Shown: positions 22,305 to 34,309 of the stretch, one piece after another
Numbering within the stretch: the stretch's first letter is position 1
How the letters are laid out: each line of letters starts with the position of its first letter
Origin: Vairimorpha apis BRL 01
Lineage: Eukaryota; Microsporidia; Nosematidae
NCBI GenBank assembly: GCA_000447185.1
Contig: KE647286.1
Span: 1-46,753, forward strand
Length of the DNA stretch: 46,753 bases
Direction: 5' to 3'
Made by a program: the position numbers and the translations under genes
The notes under the pieces: generated by a model
What the model saw: the letters and a program-made list of their open reading frames with translations, nothing else
Databases searched by the model: none
What the model was told of the DNA's origin: nothing

Positions 22305-24260
22305 AAGAAAATACTATTAAATGTATTTTTATATTAAAACTTTTTAATGTTCTATTTTTTGTATTTAGATGTTTTTAACTTATTGATCGTGTAAATTTTT
22401 CTTCATTAGTTATTAGAAAAATTTCAAGAGTTAAATTATTTTTCGATTTTTTATATAAATTTTTAATTTTTTTACATATTTATAAATATTATTAATTTAT
22501 ATCATTTTAAAAAAAATTAAATATAAGATTTTATTTTGACATGATCTAAAATAAAAATAAGTAAAAATTGTTTTAAAGCATTTTTATTTATATATTTCAA
22601 TTGTTATTTATTGAAATAATATTATATCGTTTTAATAAATTAACAGTTGATTTTAAGATTATAATTAAAAAAACTCAATAATTTGTTTATAATCAGATAC
22701 TTTATATTTTAAGTTTATTTTTAAATTTTTTTAAATGAAAATTTTATGCATTATTATTTTAAAATTACCAAATCTAAAATTTTATAACACATTTTACATT
22801 AAATAATCTATTATTAAAAGTGAAGATATTATGCTAAATTATAAGAAAAATTATTAAAAAAAAGAGACAATGAGAATAAAACAATAAATATTTAAATTAT
22901 AAATAACATTAAAGGATAATATTTAATTTTGGTACTTTGTACTTAAATTTAAATTATTTATTGATACAAAATATTTTTTAATTAATTACATAGTGTGTAA
23001 AATTAAAAAAAATTTTTAAATAATGTTTTAATTTTATTTTTTTTATATTTATACTAATTTATATATGCAAGATAAATTAATCCGCAAACTTATCGATATC
23101 ATTAAATTAATAAAATAAAAAAAACATTTAATCTTTTTTAATCAACATATTTTTTGTACATTCTAACAAATATTTTGTTTATATTTTATTAGTAGATAAA
23201 TATAAACTCTTTGTAAGGAATAGTTAACAATGTTTTTTCAATTTATCATGTTTGTAAGAATAAATAATTATAAATGCTGCTTAAAGTACGTTAAAATATT
23301 TTTTTGTTTTCTAAAAAAAAGTAATATCAATCTTATAGGTGTCAAATATATTAATATATTATTATAATTTTTTATTATAAAATATAAATAATTGAGAAAA
23401 TATATTTAAAAGAATTCATTTATATTTATTTGACAATATCATATTTGTCATTGAGATTATTATCTGTTCATCTCCACGTTCTTTTTTATTTGTATTATAT
23501 TGGGACATTTATTTTGATGGTTTTTGTATTAACATTTTATTTATTGCTTGTTCAATCTCTTCCTCTCTATTTTTACACTAGTTGTGTTTCGTCTTCGATC
23601 GAAAAAATAATCTAAAGTTTTATTTAGAACTAACGATTAATTAATTTTTTGATTGTTAATAATATATTAATTATAAAAAATGTTGAATTTTTTAATCTGA
23701 TTTATTTTTTTATCAAAAATATTCCTTAAAAAGTAAAAATAAATAAACAAACTTAAAATAACAAAATAACTTATATGTAATTTTTTTAATTTGATATGTA
23801 TGTAAAAAATATAGATAATATTTAAAAATCTATTTTAATTTAAGGTAATTATTTTATAAAACTTCAAAAAAAATTAATACAAAAATTTTAAATTTAAATT
23901 TTTTTAATCGTAATATTTAAAAATGTTAAATTTAGTAAATAAATTTAATTATAACATATAAATTAAATATAACTAATGAAATTACATCCATAGTAAAATA
24001 TATAAGTCAATGAAAAATACATTTAATTTAAATTTAAAATAACATTTAAAAATATATCCTATTTATTATTTATATTCTAAAATTTAAAAATAAACTTAAA
24101 TTTTGTTGTAGAAGTAAATTTATACAAAATCAAACTAATTTATAGATTTTTTTTCTTACAATTAGTTTTAAAATACACATTTTTTATTCATTAATAATTT
24201 ATAAGAAATTTGAAGATTTGTTTTAAAATATATAATTAACTCTTAAATGGATGTTTACCC
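22305..24260. other. 2.0-kb spacer with one less AT-biased island
   Basis: No convincing gene. An island at about 23,420-23,630 has more G and C, including ATCTCCACG, TCTTCGATCG and CTCTTCCTCTC. On the plus strand it holds a 61-codon hydrophobic open frame (23,430-23,615) without a CCC start signal. On the minus strand it shows short Lys/Glu-rich stretches (CKNREEEIEQAINKML) that look more like relic protein. Neither is assignable. The remainder is A/T sequence. Confidence 0.45.
24258..24260 (+). promoter_or_regulatory. CCC start-proximal motif of SEC59
   Basis: CCC directly abuts the ATG at 24261. It favours this start over the out-of-frame ATG at 24248. Confidence 0.65.
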
Positions 24261-25125
24261 ATGTTTAAAATTATAATTTTAGAAAGTTTAGATATTTTGA
24301 GCACATTTTATGCAATAAAATATCAAATACAAAAAAAGGATAAAATGATCTTGTCATGTATTTTTTCTTTGATTTTACACAACTCTCAAATGCCTTTTAT
24401 GATACTTTTTTCTAAATATTTTTTGATTGATTGGAGCATTGTTTTGTATATTTTGCCACATATAAACTTAAAATTCCAAATATATTTATTACTTAAAAAT
24501 ATAGATACACTTAAAAATTTAACTTATTCTTTGATTTTGTTAATTGTTATATTAATATTAATATATAAAGTAAGTATTTTTGATAAAATTCAAAAAACAA
24601 ATATAATGAGAAAATCATTTCATATTTTTCTGTTAAGTATTTACTTTTATCCATCAAACTTTTTAATTAATTTAAGTGAAATTATTTTTATTATACTAAT
24701 AATCATATCATGTACTGATTTTTTAAACAAATATTTATCTATATTAAAAAGTAAACGTGATACTAATAGAAAATTCATTACATCGCACATCTTTTTGATA
24801 GTATCATGTAGCATTTTATATAAATATGTTAATTTGAATGTTTTTAGATTAAATCTGATAAGCGTATGTGTATTAGATGCAATGGCATCAATTACGGGTA
24901 TTTTTTTGAAAAAAAATGCAAAAAGTTTTGAAGGAAGCTTAGTAGGAATAATAAGTGGAATTATTTTTGTTTATTATTTGAAAAAAAAGTATGATTTTTT
25001 ATTTTAGTCTTGTTGGTTTAGTTGAATATTTTGATTTTTATAATGACAATATTGCTATCCCTGTATTTTCATTTTTATATTTTAAATTTCAAAAATATCT
25101 AAAATTTCATGATGTAAACATATAA
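24261..25125 (+). CDS. SEC59: dolichol kinase (C-terminal frame break)
   Basis: Phosphorylates dolichol in the ER membrane with CTP, supplying the lipid carrier for N-glycans, O-mannose and GPI anchors. The frame from 24261 encodes a strongly hydrophobic protein with about seven membrane segments. Near its end it has RKSFHIFLLSIYFYPSNF and CVLDAMASITGIFLKKN...SFEGSLVGIISG, the conserved CTP-binding and catalytic region of Sec59. It stops at 25007. In another frame the sequence continues as SLVGLVEYFDFYNDNIAIPV, matching the family's terminal segment with its acidic and DN residues, and stops at 25125. The break lies at the A8 run 24981-24988 or the T6 run 24995-25000 and needs one base removed or two added, unlike the other breaks here. 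The total of about 288 residues is much shorter than yeast Sec59 (519), with the N-terminal membrane part reduced. Confidence 0.85.
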
Positions 25126-25497
25126 AAAAACAGATTATTGTTTTAATTAAAATGTATTAAGAAAGTTATATAATTAGTTTTTTTTAAAATTATTGAATTG
25201 AATATATTATAATATAATAAATTTATAAAAATTAAACAATTCTTATTTATATAATGCATATTACATGATTTTAAATTATTTATAGAACAAAAATTTTTTT
25301 TGAATATTTATTGAATAAACAATATATTAAATTTTTTAATAAAATATAATAATTTTATTTGCTTTTATAAAACAATTTCTATTTTTTTTTGAAAACTAAA
25401 TTAATATATTTGTATATAAAAAACTAGTAAGTATTTTGTTTTAATCCTAAAAAATTCATTGTATGTAAATAATTTATTTATCTTTTAATAAATTTTA
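25126..25497. other. 370-bp AT-rich spacer between convergent genes
   Basis: A/T sequence between the 3' ends of SEC59 and the Rab gene; nothing is recognised. Confidence 0.6.
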
Positions 25498-26126
25498 TCA
25501 ACAACAACTTGATTTTTTTTTCTATTTCTTAGTTTTTTTATTTCTTTACCTTTAAATTCATTTTTTGGTTTCTTTTTTTCCATTCTAGACTCTTTTTCTT
25601 TATGTTTTTTATAAATCATTAAGACTAGTTCATAAAATGCCTTATATACGTTATCTCCAGTTCGAGCAGATGTCTCAAAATGCATTAATTCATTTCTTAA
25701 AGCCACATCTTGACCATACTCTGTACTTACTTGTTTATTTTGTAGGTCAATTTTATTTCCAATCAACATTATAGGTATATTTTCAGTAAAATTTTTTAAT
25801 TGTATCAACCAAGACTCGATTGCACGAGTTATTGTTATTTTTTGGGTAACATCATATACTATAATTGCTCCGGCAGAACCTCTATAATAAGCATGTGTTA
25901 TGGCTTGATATCTTTCCTGTCCAGCAGTGTCCCATATCTGAGCTTTAACAATTTTATTATCTATAGAAAATGTCATTGTACCAAATTCGACTCCTATAGT
26001 TGCACGACTATCTTGATTGTATTTGTTATGCATAAGTTGACTTAATAAATTTGTTTTCCCAACCGCGCTATCTCCTATTAAAACAATTTTAAAAAGATAA
26101 TCAAAATGTGAATTGGAATTTTGCAT
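25498..26126 (-). CDS. YPT31: Rab11/Ypt31-type small GTPase (frame break before the prenyl tail)
   Basis: Regulates exit from the late Golgi and recycling endosomes. Nucleotide-binding motifs are complete: P-loop GDSAVGKT at 18-25, effector-region Thr in ATIGVEF (42-48), WDTAGQE at 65-71, GNKIDL at 123-128 and ETSA at 151-154. The start FDYLFKIVLIGDS and the interswitch match Rab11. As written, the frame runs on to a stop at 25485 and ends without cysteines (VVVDKIY). One frame over, immediately after the 9-T run 25513-25521 (plus strand), the sequence reads KSSCC followed by a stop at 25498. This is the double-Cys geranylgeranylation signal expected of Rab11. I therefore end the gene at 25498. 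No CCC motif precedes the ATG, unlike most genes here. Confidence 0.93.
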
Positions 26127-26781
26127 GTATATAAAAATAAATTGTATTTTATATATAAAACTTGATGTTTTACATAAGATAAAAAATAAATAGTTTCAAA
26201 TAGCAATTGTTATAAATATATTTATTAATAATATTTAAAACTCATATTATTAAAAATTTTAATAAAATAATATATAAATTTTAAAATATAAATTTATAAA
26301 AAATAAATCTTTTTACAAAAAAAAAATTTTTATATCTTTAATTTAATGTTATGTAAACCAATTATTACTGATTTTTTTTAAATTTATTAAACATTATAAA
26401 CAAATTCGTAAAATTTATATAAAAATATCACTTTATTTTAATAATCATTATATCTAAAAATACATAAAAATATTAAAATTTGCTTTAAAATACTATTTAC
26501 TATTTTTCAATTATTTATATTTTGTATTTGTGATAAATTTTTTATTATCAATAACATATATGTGAGCTATAATAAAAAATTAAAATTTTTGATTTTATAA
26601 ATATTTCTACTTTATTATCTGTTAAATACAATTTTTAAAAAAAAATATTTGATTTTCTTTAATAATATTTACAGAATATAAAAAAATATTGAATTTTAAA
26701 GATAATAATAATTTACATATTTTTTTATTTGAATAAAAGTCTTAACTTTAGATATCTTTGTTATGATTCAAATAACCCCTT
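26127..26781. other. 650-bp AT-rich spacer between divergent genes
   Basis: Holds the start regions of the Rab and VPS13 genes. Apart from the CCCC before VPS13, nothing is recognised. Confidence 0.6.
26776..26779 (+). promoter_or_regulatory. CCCC start-proximal motif of VPS13
   Basis: CCCC ends 2 nt before the ATG at 26782. Confidence 0.7.
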
Positions 26782-29495
26782 ATGATTAAAAACATACTTA
26801 CTAGATATATTTCTAAGTATTTTGCTAACATCGATCCTCAAAATATTAATTATAATGTATTTACACAAACATTAGACATTTATAATGTATCTTTAAATCC
26901 ATCATTTTTTAAACATAGATCAAGTAAAATTTCTCATTGTAGATATTCTCATTCTTTTACATCACCTTCAATAATAATTAATAAAATGTGTATTGAAATA
27001 GAAGATGTTATCTTTACTAAGGATAGTTCTTTTAACGTAAACATAAACGATCTAACAATTTATTATAAAGGCTTAGAAATAAATATAAAAAAATTTAATA
27101 ACGATGAATTTATTGACATTGAAATTTTATCTCATAATAAATTTTTACTTGCAATTGATAAAATCATAAAATCAAATATCATTAAACTTAGCAATATTAA
27201 AGGAAATGTTAATAATTTATTTAATTATTATAATGATTTTTCTATTTCAAATACATCTAATCTTGTTCCTACTTTTTTTATCAATATAAAACAAATGAAA
27301 TTTTTGAACAATTATATTTATTTAAAAAATATTGAATGTATAAATAGTGAAAATTTAAAAATTTCTTTAAGAAAATTGTCGATTTTAAATTATAAATTTA
27401 AAGATATTATTTTTTATGTAGACAGTAAACTAAATGTAAAAAATAAAGATTTATATATATCATATCAAAAGTACAAGTTAGAGAATGTAGAAAAATTTGA
27501 TATATTTATAAAACTTAATAAAAATATTTTTTTATCTGATACAAAAACTAATACACTAGAGTTTCTTCAAAAAATAAAGCAATATATAAAAAATGATTAT
27601 AATATAAAATTTGAATATTTAAATTATTTGTTGAAGTTTAAACTATCAAAAGATTTTTTATTAAAAAATTTAACATTTAATAATATTTATATTGATAAAA
27701 TTGAAATATCAGATTGTTTTAATATTTTTAATGTTAAATTGATGTACGAAACTTCTAGGAATAATGCAAACTATGATCTACTAAACATGTTAGATTTTGA
27801 TATTGTCATTAGAAATATAAATATATTTGATAATACAAATATGAATATTATGTTTATACAAAAACTAACATTTTATCACTCAATAAAAAAAATAAAGATG
27901 TTTTTAAAAAATAAATATTTTTTTAATAATTTTTTAGAAACATCTACAGAAAATTTAATATATGATAATAGAGATAAACATTATGAATACAACACAGTAG
28001 AAGAAATGGAGATTTATTATTTTAAAAACAAAATAATACTAAACATATTTAATATTTTTATAATTGATGATAATTTATTTAACAAAATTAATATGAAAAA
28101 AAATAATATTGAAGATTTAGAAGATGATATTTTGTTTTATATAGTACTTTTTAATGTAAATGTATATCTAAACAATTATGTTTTTAGATCAAAATTTTTA
28201 TTTTATAGAAAGTATTTATATTTGGGTTTTGTAGATGCTTATTTTAATAATAATTTAATCATAGATGAATTTATTTTTAAATACGATCAAAATAAAATAT
28301 ATATACAGAATGCTATTTTCAATATAAATCAACATTTGATCGATTATGTTCATAAAAAAATTATTCATACATCTGAAAATACAAATTATAATTATTATAA
28401 TGTTATCAACAAATTAAAAAATTTTAACATACAAAATATAAATATAAATTATTTTGATAATAGTAATATTGAAATATATTCATTAAACATAAAAAATATA
28501 AATAATAATGATGAAACAAGTTCTAAAAATATGTATGCTACAAAACTTAGAGAATGTGAGAATAAGTTTAAAAATAATTTTTTTAATAAAAACCATTTGA
28601 AAGATTTTAGTTCAGAATATAATAATGAAAGCAGCATAGATTTGTTTAAAAATAAATACATCGTAAATTTAAATAATATTCAAATAGATTATCAGATTTA
28701 CAAGACTAATACACCTATACTATTTAAATGTAATCATATTTATATATCATATGAAGACAAAAATTTGAGAATAAATATTGAGAAATTTTTATTGAGTAAT
28801 GAAATTTTCAATCATAACTTTTATAAAAACAAACAAGTATCTAATAATTATTTGTTAAATAATTTTTTAGAATCGTTATATATAAGCAAACTTGAAGGTA
28901 CATTACTATATAAATACCCAATAAATTTAGATTTATGTCCTATAAAAATTAAAATTACTAAAGATATGGATATTTTCAAAAAACTTTATAATTCATATAA
29001 AAGTATGCTTAGTAGTAAAATAATAAAAATAATATGTAATACTGTATATAATTCTATTTTTAATACTAAAACTTATAGTTTGAATTATAAAGATGATATA
29101 GATATCCCATGTATATACACAAAAATTGAAAACAATAACACACGTATTAAATATCCAATGCCTATGAGACCAAATATCATTAAATATAATAAAGGACTTT
29201 GCATTGGTTTTTACATATATAATAAATATAAAAAACAGAACGAATATTTTTTAGATGCTTCATATTGTTCTATTCAATATAACGAAATAAATAATAATTT
29301 ATATAATAATTGTATAATTTTAACGACCAAAAGATTATTGTTGAGCACAAAAATAAATTTAAAGGAATTGTCGCTTGATGATTTATGTGTAAAAGAAAAA
29401 ATAAATATTTTACTATAGGGAGGATATTTATACAAGTGGATAATGCTACATTTGTACGATCATTGTGTAAATTTTTAATCTCTAAAAAATTGTAA
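26782..29495 (+). CDS. VPS13: miniature VPS13-like lipid-transfer protein
   Basis: VPS13 proteins are rod-shaped bridges that move phospholipids between organelles at contact sites. The start (ILTRYISKYFANIDPQNINY, then LDIYNVSLNPSFF) matches the chorein N-terminal cap that feeds lipid into the groove. The middle, about 750 residues, is Asn/Ile/Phe/Lys-rich with alternating beta-type strands and no other domain I recognise. The last part (NNCIILTTKRLLLSTKINLKE) resembles the C-terminal PH-like region of VPS13. The frame stops at 29418, but one base added at the A6 run 29396-29401 continues as NKYFTIGRIFIQVDNATFV to 29495. The total of about 904 residues is under a third of the usual length above 3000. 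Other bridge-like proteins such as Atg2 share the chorein cap and are the alternative. Confidence 0.65.
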
Positions 29496-31274
29496 ATTTT
29501 TTTATGTATAAAATAATTAAACATATTTTTAGATTTATATGGTATAATTAATAATGTTTTAATATGCTCAAATTTGTATTGTATCTTTATATTATAAACA
29601 TAAAAAAAATATAAGATTTACTTTTGATAAAAATATATTATATATAAAAACAAATCATATTTATATATTTTCTTAAAAAATTTGCTTAAATTATAATTTT
29701 AACTTATTTTTATTTATTAATGTTAATAGATAACACTATATTTTATATAATTTATTTAATTTTTTAAAAAGTATATAAAATTATATCAAACAAAAATTAT
29801 TAAAAATATGCTAGAAATTTTTTTTAAAGAGTTAACTTAAAAATTCCAAATAATAAAATAACTTTTCTTTTTTTAGATAATTATTTTTATGTCTCAGATA
29901 ATATATAGCAAAATTCACAAATAATTTTCAAAAGAATTATACATATTATTAATGATTTAATACTAAAAGTTTAGCAGGTAAAAATTTATTATATATAATA
30001 TAATTTTTATATGAAATAAATAGAAATTAATTAAAAAATACTATTTAATAATAAAAAATAAATAATTGAATTTTGAAATTCAAAACAAATTGTATTATAT
30101 GTTTTTAATCATAGGTTGTTTTAAAGTTAAATACATTTTTTTTATAAAAACAATACAAATTTTTGTAATTTTTTATAATTAAATAAAAATAAATATTCAA
30201 AAAATTAAAACCTTTTTTAAATATAATTTTACTTTAATACAAATGTATCATGTTTAATTATATTTATATTTATAATATTAATACAAATTAAACTAAATTT
30301 AACAATAAAAATAGAATAATTTTGTATAATTACTAGCTTAAATTTGATTATATTATAGCAAATATGATAATTTACTTTAAAACAATTATAATTTAAAATA
30401 TTGAAATAGTTCATAATATATAAATTTTTATGTTTTTAAAGGCAAAAAAGATAAAAATTTTTAGTTTTTATATGCAAGAAACAATATTATAAGTAATTTT
30501 TACTATTTGAATAGCATACTGTTATATATTTTTTAAGAATATAATAATTTGTTAACAAATGAGTATTTTTGTCACAAAATGTATATGAAAATAAAAAATA
30601 TAAAAAACTATTTAAAGCGAAGTAAAGTTTTTTAAATAAATGTTGATTTTATTAAATTTTTTCTAAAGATAAAAATTTTGAAAATAATTTATTTTTATTC
30701 TTAAAAAATAATATTAAATTTTATTTAATTAAAAATTAAAATTTAATGGTTAAAAAATTAAGTAACACATTAACTAAATTTTTTAGATTTGAGTTATTAA
30801 ATTACATATTTTTAATCATCAACAAATTATAAAATTTAAATTTTTTAAATGATGTTTATAAAATTTAATAAATAAAATTAAAAAGTTTTTTTTAATTTAA
30901 TATAATTTTTAATTATAGTATTTATTACAAAATGTTTTATCATTTATTTTTTCTAAAAATTAAATATTTATCATATATATAAAAAAAACTTTATTTTTTT
31001 AAATTAACTATAAATCTTAAATTTTTGAAAATGCAATTTATAAATATATATTTAATTTTTGAAATAAATTATTCACCATTAGATTTGATTTGAAAATTCA
31101 ATTTAATTTCTATTTATTTTAAAGATAAAAAATTATAATTACTATTATATATATTTTACTAAAAAAGATGTTTTATTTTTAAAATTTTTGTTGTATAAGT
31201 ATTAAAAAATTATCGTCAAATTTTTAAAATAATACACATAACTTATTTAAATTCTAAATCTACCATTTATTGAA
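29496..31274. other. 1.8-kb AT-rich spacer, no gene found
   Basis: A/T sequence between convergent genes. A 61-codon Ile/Asn/Tyr-rich frame on the minus strand (30,229-30,414) has no CCC signal and looks like chance. No RNA gene is recognised. Confidence 0.6.
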
Positions 31275-32180
31275 TTACAAAAAATAATCGGGTATCTTAC
31301 TACACACAAAATCTTCTACTTTAGTAGGAGAAGGCTCAAATTGTGTAAAATCATATCTTCCATATTCATCCATTTGCATCAAAGTAGCCAAGTTTCCACA
31401 TCTATAGCAATAATTAGGTGCACTAAAAATAGTAACACAATGTTTATTATGATTCCAAGAATATCCATCCATAACTACTTGATGAGCTCTACATATCATT
31501 TTAAGATTATTTTTTTCATTAAATTGCGATGTAACATCTGGCCCAAAAGTAAAACCTGCACCTCTAGGAGAAATACCCCAACCTTTATTTTCATCTGGAT
31601 CTGACCATAATAAATCACACATTACACCTTCGTGTGGTACTTCAACTTTTCTGTCAATTTTATTTAATTGGTCAATTGTTTCGAAAGCAGGACTTAGTCC
31701 TCCATGACAGCAAAAAGTGTCATTGTTTATAATAGCACTTATTGGAAGAAAATCAAATAAATCTGTAAAATATTTCCAAACATTAACCGTTGAATATTTT
31801 CTCATACACTCATCATAAAAACCATAAACTTGTGTAATCTGTCGTGATTCATGATTACCTCTAAGTAAAAAAATTCGATTTGGATGCTTAATCTTTAAGC
31901 AAAGTAACAATGATAGAGTTTCTACTGAATGATATCCTCTATCAACATAATCTCCCATAAATAAGTAATTTGTAAATGGTGGCAATCCACCAACTTTAAA
32001 CAACTCAATTAAATCATAGAATTGTCCATGAATGTCTCCACATACTGTTACTGGACCATTAACATTTATAACATTAGGTTCTTTAATAAAAACTTCTATT
32101 GCAAGTTTACAAAGATTTTGTACTTCATGTTCTGTAAGGTGTTCACATTTATATAATTTATCAAGAAATTTGTCTATCAT
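31275..32180 (-). CDS. PPH21: PP2A catalytic subunit (Ser/Thr phosphatase)
   Basis: Metal-dependent phosphatase that works with scaffold A and regulatory B subunits in mitosis and stress control. The intact 301-residue frame carries the three metal-site motifs GDIHG (48-52), GDYVDRG (76-82) and RGNHE (107-111), the second half [12 protein letters not shown], and [12 protein letters not shown] (252-263), whose CYRCGN form marks PP2A. The C-terminus is KIPDYFL instead of the usual TPDYFL. The Tyr and the terminal Leu that is carboxymethylated are kept, but the phosphorylatable Thr is Ile. The length is near the normal 309. A candidate B56-type regulatory subunit is encoded at 42.5-44 kb. Confidence 0.96.
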   Translation of the reverse strand: MIDKFLDKLYKCEHLTEHEVQNLCKLAIEVFIKEPNVINVNGPVTVCGDIHGQFYDLIELFKVGGLPPFTNYLFMGDYVDRGYHSVETLSLLLCLKIKHPNRIFLLRGNHESRQITQVYGFYDECMRKYSTVNVWKYFTDLFDFLPISAIINNDTFCCHGGLSPAFETIDQLNKIDRKVEVPHEGVMCDLLWSDPDENKGWGISPRGAGFTFGPDVTSQFNEKNNLKMICRAHQVVMDGYSWNHNKHCVTIFSAPNYCYRCGNLATLMQMDEYGRYDFTQFEPSPTKVEDFVCSKIPDYFL

Positions 32181-32185
32181 AAAAA

Positions 32186-32188
32186 GGG
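32186..32188 (-). promoter_or_regulatory. CCC start-proximal motif of the PP2A catalytic gene
   Basis: CCC in the sense strand, 5 nt before the ATG at 32180. The 233-bp spacer is shared with the divergent transporter gene. Confidence 0.7.
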
Positions 32189-32403
32189 ATGAAAATATAA
32201 TTTAAACATTAAAAATATAAAAAATACCAATTAATATTATTTTTAAATGTATAATTTTATAATGTTTCATTTTTAGGCTGTTGATGATTTTTATAATTTA
32301 ATAGAAATGTATTTTAATATTACAAGTTTTATAAGCAGTAAAATATGTAAATTTATTTTAAAATTTAGAAATACTCCTTTACACATTTTTATTTACAGAT
32401 CAA

Positions 32404-32406
32404 CCC
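32404..32406 (+). promoter_or_regulatory. CCC start-proximal motif of the transporter-like gene
   Basis: CCC 7 nt before the ATG at 32414. Confidence 0.65.
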
Positions 32407-32413
32407 TTTCTTT

Positions 32414-33225
32414 ATGAACAAAGTAAAAATTTTATATTCAATTTTATTATCTTTAGTCTTAGCGTTGAAATATAAAATTAATACTATAAAAAATTTTGCA
32501 TTTACATCAGAATCTCTTTTAGTGCCATTAACAGCTAGTATTATTGGATATATATTTTCTAAAAAAGATAAAAAATCGGAATTTTTGTTTTTTGGAATGA
32601 TATCAAATTTTATATATTACATACAATTATTTTTAAGAATAACTGGAATTAATGCATCATCTACAGAATTTGGGTTATTTTTTAAATCGTTAATTTTTGT
32701 GTATTCTGCTATATTTAAATTTTTTTAACAGATATTTTTAATTTTAAAAAAATGATTTTCTTTGCATTTTGCATAAGTTTTATGAGTTATAATATTTTCA
32801 AAAATATAACTATTGATGACGATGTATTTAATGGATTTTTAAAAATAATAATGGGTGTTCAAATAGAAGTTGTTTATATAACTATGGTTAATGTTTTGTG
32901 TAATGAATACGGTATATTTAATTTTCTGAAGTATTCATTTTTTATTCCTTTTTTTTCATTAATTTCTAGTATGTTTTTTATAAATTATAAATCATTAATA
33001 ATTGAATTTCAAATGTATAAAGAAAACATTTTTTTGTGTTTATTATATTATTTAACATCTCTTTTATGTTTTATTGGAAGCATCATATTTGTTCAAATGT
33101 ATGGTATAGTATGTGCATCAATTGTTATCGTAAACAGCTTATTGTATTTTATGATTTTTAGATGTGATAAATGGTATACATCAATAATTTATTTATTGTT
33201 TAGTGTTGGAATGATAATAAATTAA
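32414..33225 (+). CDS. multi-pass membrane protein, possibly a nucleotide-sugar transporter (one frame break)
   Basis: Two hydrophobic frames (32414-32728 and 32752-33225) are joined by adding one base at the T7 run 32720-32726, which reads through as FKFFLTDIFNFKKMIFF and gives about 270 residues. Eight or so hydrophobic segments can be drawn. The order of features resembles nucleotide-sugar transporters: an ESLLVPLTASIIGYI helix, then FFGMISNFIYYIQLFLRITG, then INASSTEFGLFFKSLIFV where the family has Tyr/Gln-Val and Lys-Ile. This suggests import of an activated sugar into Golgi or ER, but the similarity is pattern-level only. It could be another drug/metabolite-type carrier. The gene is divergent from the PP2A catalytic gene. 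Confidence 0.5.
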
Positions 33226-33859
33226 TATAATTAGAAATTTTTTATTTTGTTGTATTTTTAAACTATGTTTATATAAAACCATAACCTTAAATAAATTACT
33301 AATTTAATTTAAATTTATTAAATTGTTAATTTCACTAAATTAGATTTTTTTAACATTTATATTTTTTGAAATAAACAAAATTTAAATTTAAATATTTAAA
33401 TCTGAGAACATAAAATTTTTTAAGAAAAATAAAATTCGATAATTTTTTAAAACTTTTTAGATATTTGTAAGATATGTTATAAATATTAATCAAAAAAGAA
33501 TTATTAAATAATTAAAAACACAAAAAAATTTGATTTATAAATTTAAATAAATACAAAAAATTATTATTGAAATTAAATTATTTTTTCTTATTAAATAATT
33601 AATTTTATTTAATTTTATTTTGTTAATTTTAATTTATCTTATCATTAGATATTTTTTACTAGATTTATTTTCATACAGAAAATAAACCGCAACAAAATTC
33701 AAAAATATACAAAAAATATAAAAACATTTAATTTTTTTTTCGTAGTTACACTAATTTATACAAAACTTTTTTATTATAAAAAAATCACATTCCTTTACAG
33801 TTATAAGAATAAACTACAATGTTGAATTAAAAAAATTTAAAGTAATACTTTAATTATAC
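33226..33859. other. 630-bp AT-rich spacer between convergent genes
   Basis: A/T sequence; nothing is recognised. Confidence 0.6.
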
Positions 33860-34303
33860 CTACTTTTCAGTGTGTGTGTTAATAACACGTGATCTCAATC
33901 TCAAAGTTAATAAAATATCTCTAGGCATTACTGTACATCTTCTTGCATGTGTTGCACATAACAAAGAATCTTCAAATAGTCCAACTAAATATGACTCAAC
34001 GGCCTCCTGAATAGCAGCAAGAGCTGGTCCTTGAAATCTAATTTCAGCTGCATTATTAGTTTCTCTTACTATTGCACGACAATGTCTTTGAAAAGGCAAT
34101 CTCCTAATTAAACACTCTGTACTTTTCCTATATCTTCTAATTTCTCTCAAAACTAATGTACCAGACCTATGTCTAGTTCTTGGTCTCTTTTCGTTTGATC
34201 CAGGTGTAGCACCCGGTGTCTTTTTTGTAGATTTAGCTGATATCTGTTTTCTTGGTGCTTTACCACCAGTTGTCTTTTTAGCTGATTGTTTTGTTCTTGC
34301 CAT
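33860..34303 (-). CDS. HHT1: divergent histone H3
   Basis: Core nucleosome histone. The 147-residue intact frame keeps the tail lysines K4, K9, K14, K18, K23 and K27 (numbering without Met) and the fold segments [20 protein letters not shown] and [26 protein letters not shown]. Differences from the near-invariant canonical H3 are many. R8 is Lys; the mitotic phosphorylation sites S10 and S28 are both Thr. About three residues are inserted between the tail and alphaN ([16 protein letters not shown]), so the K36 region is remodelled. The C-terminus is extended by roughly eight residues. A centromeric H3 variant is unlikely because the N-terminal 19 residues stay H3-like. A CCC lies 3 nt before the ATG. 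Confidence 0.97.
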   Translation of the reverse strand: MARTKQSAKKTTGGKAPRKQISAKSTKKTPGATPGSNEKRPRTRHRSGTLVLREIRRYRKSTECLIRRLPFQRHCRAIVRETNNAAEIRFQGPALAAIQEAVESYLVGLFEDSLLCATHARRCTVMPRDILLTLRLRSRVINTHTEK

Positions 34304-34306
34304 TGA

Positions 34307-34309
34307 GGG
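34307..34309 (-). promoter_or_regulatory. CCC start-proximal motif of histone H3
   Basis: CCC in the sense strand, 3 nt before the ATG at 34303. Confidence 0.7.

Noticed and set aside
23430..23615. 61-codon hydrophobic open frame on the plus strand
   Set aside because: No CCC start signal, composition dominated by Leu/Phe/Ser/Tyr as expected from a T-rich strand, and the opposite strand looks more protein-like. It is kept only as part of an unexplained island.
25485..25497. Longer Rab frame ending at 25485
   Set aside because: The extra residues have no counterpart in Rab proteins, and the expected Cys-Cys end lies one frame over, so the gene end is set at 25498.
30229..30414. 61-codon open frame on the minus strand
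   Set aside because: Ile/Asn/Tyr-only composition expected by chance in A/T sequence, no start motif, no domain.
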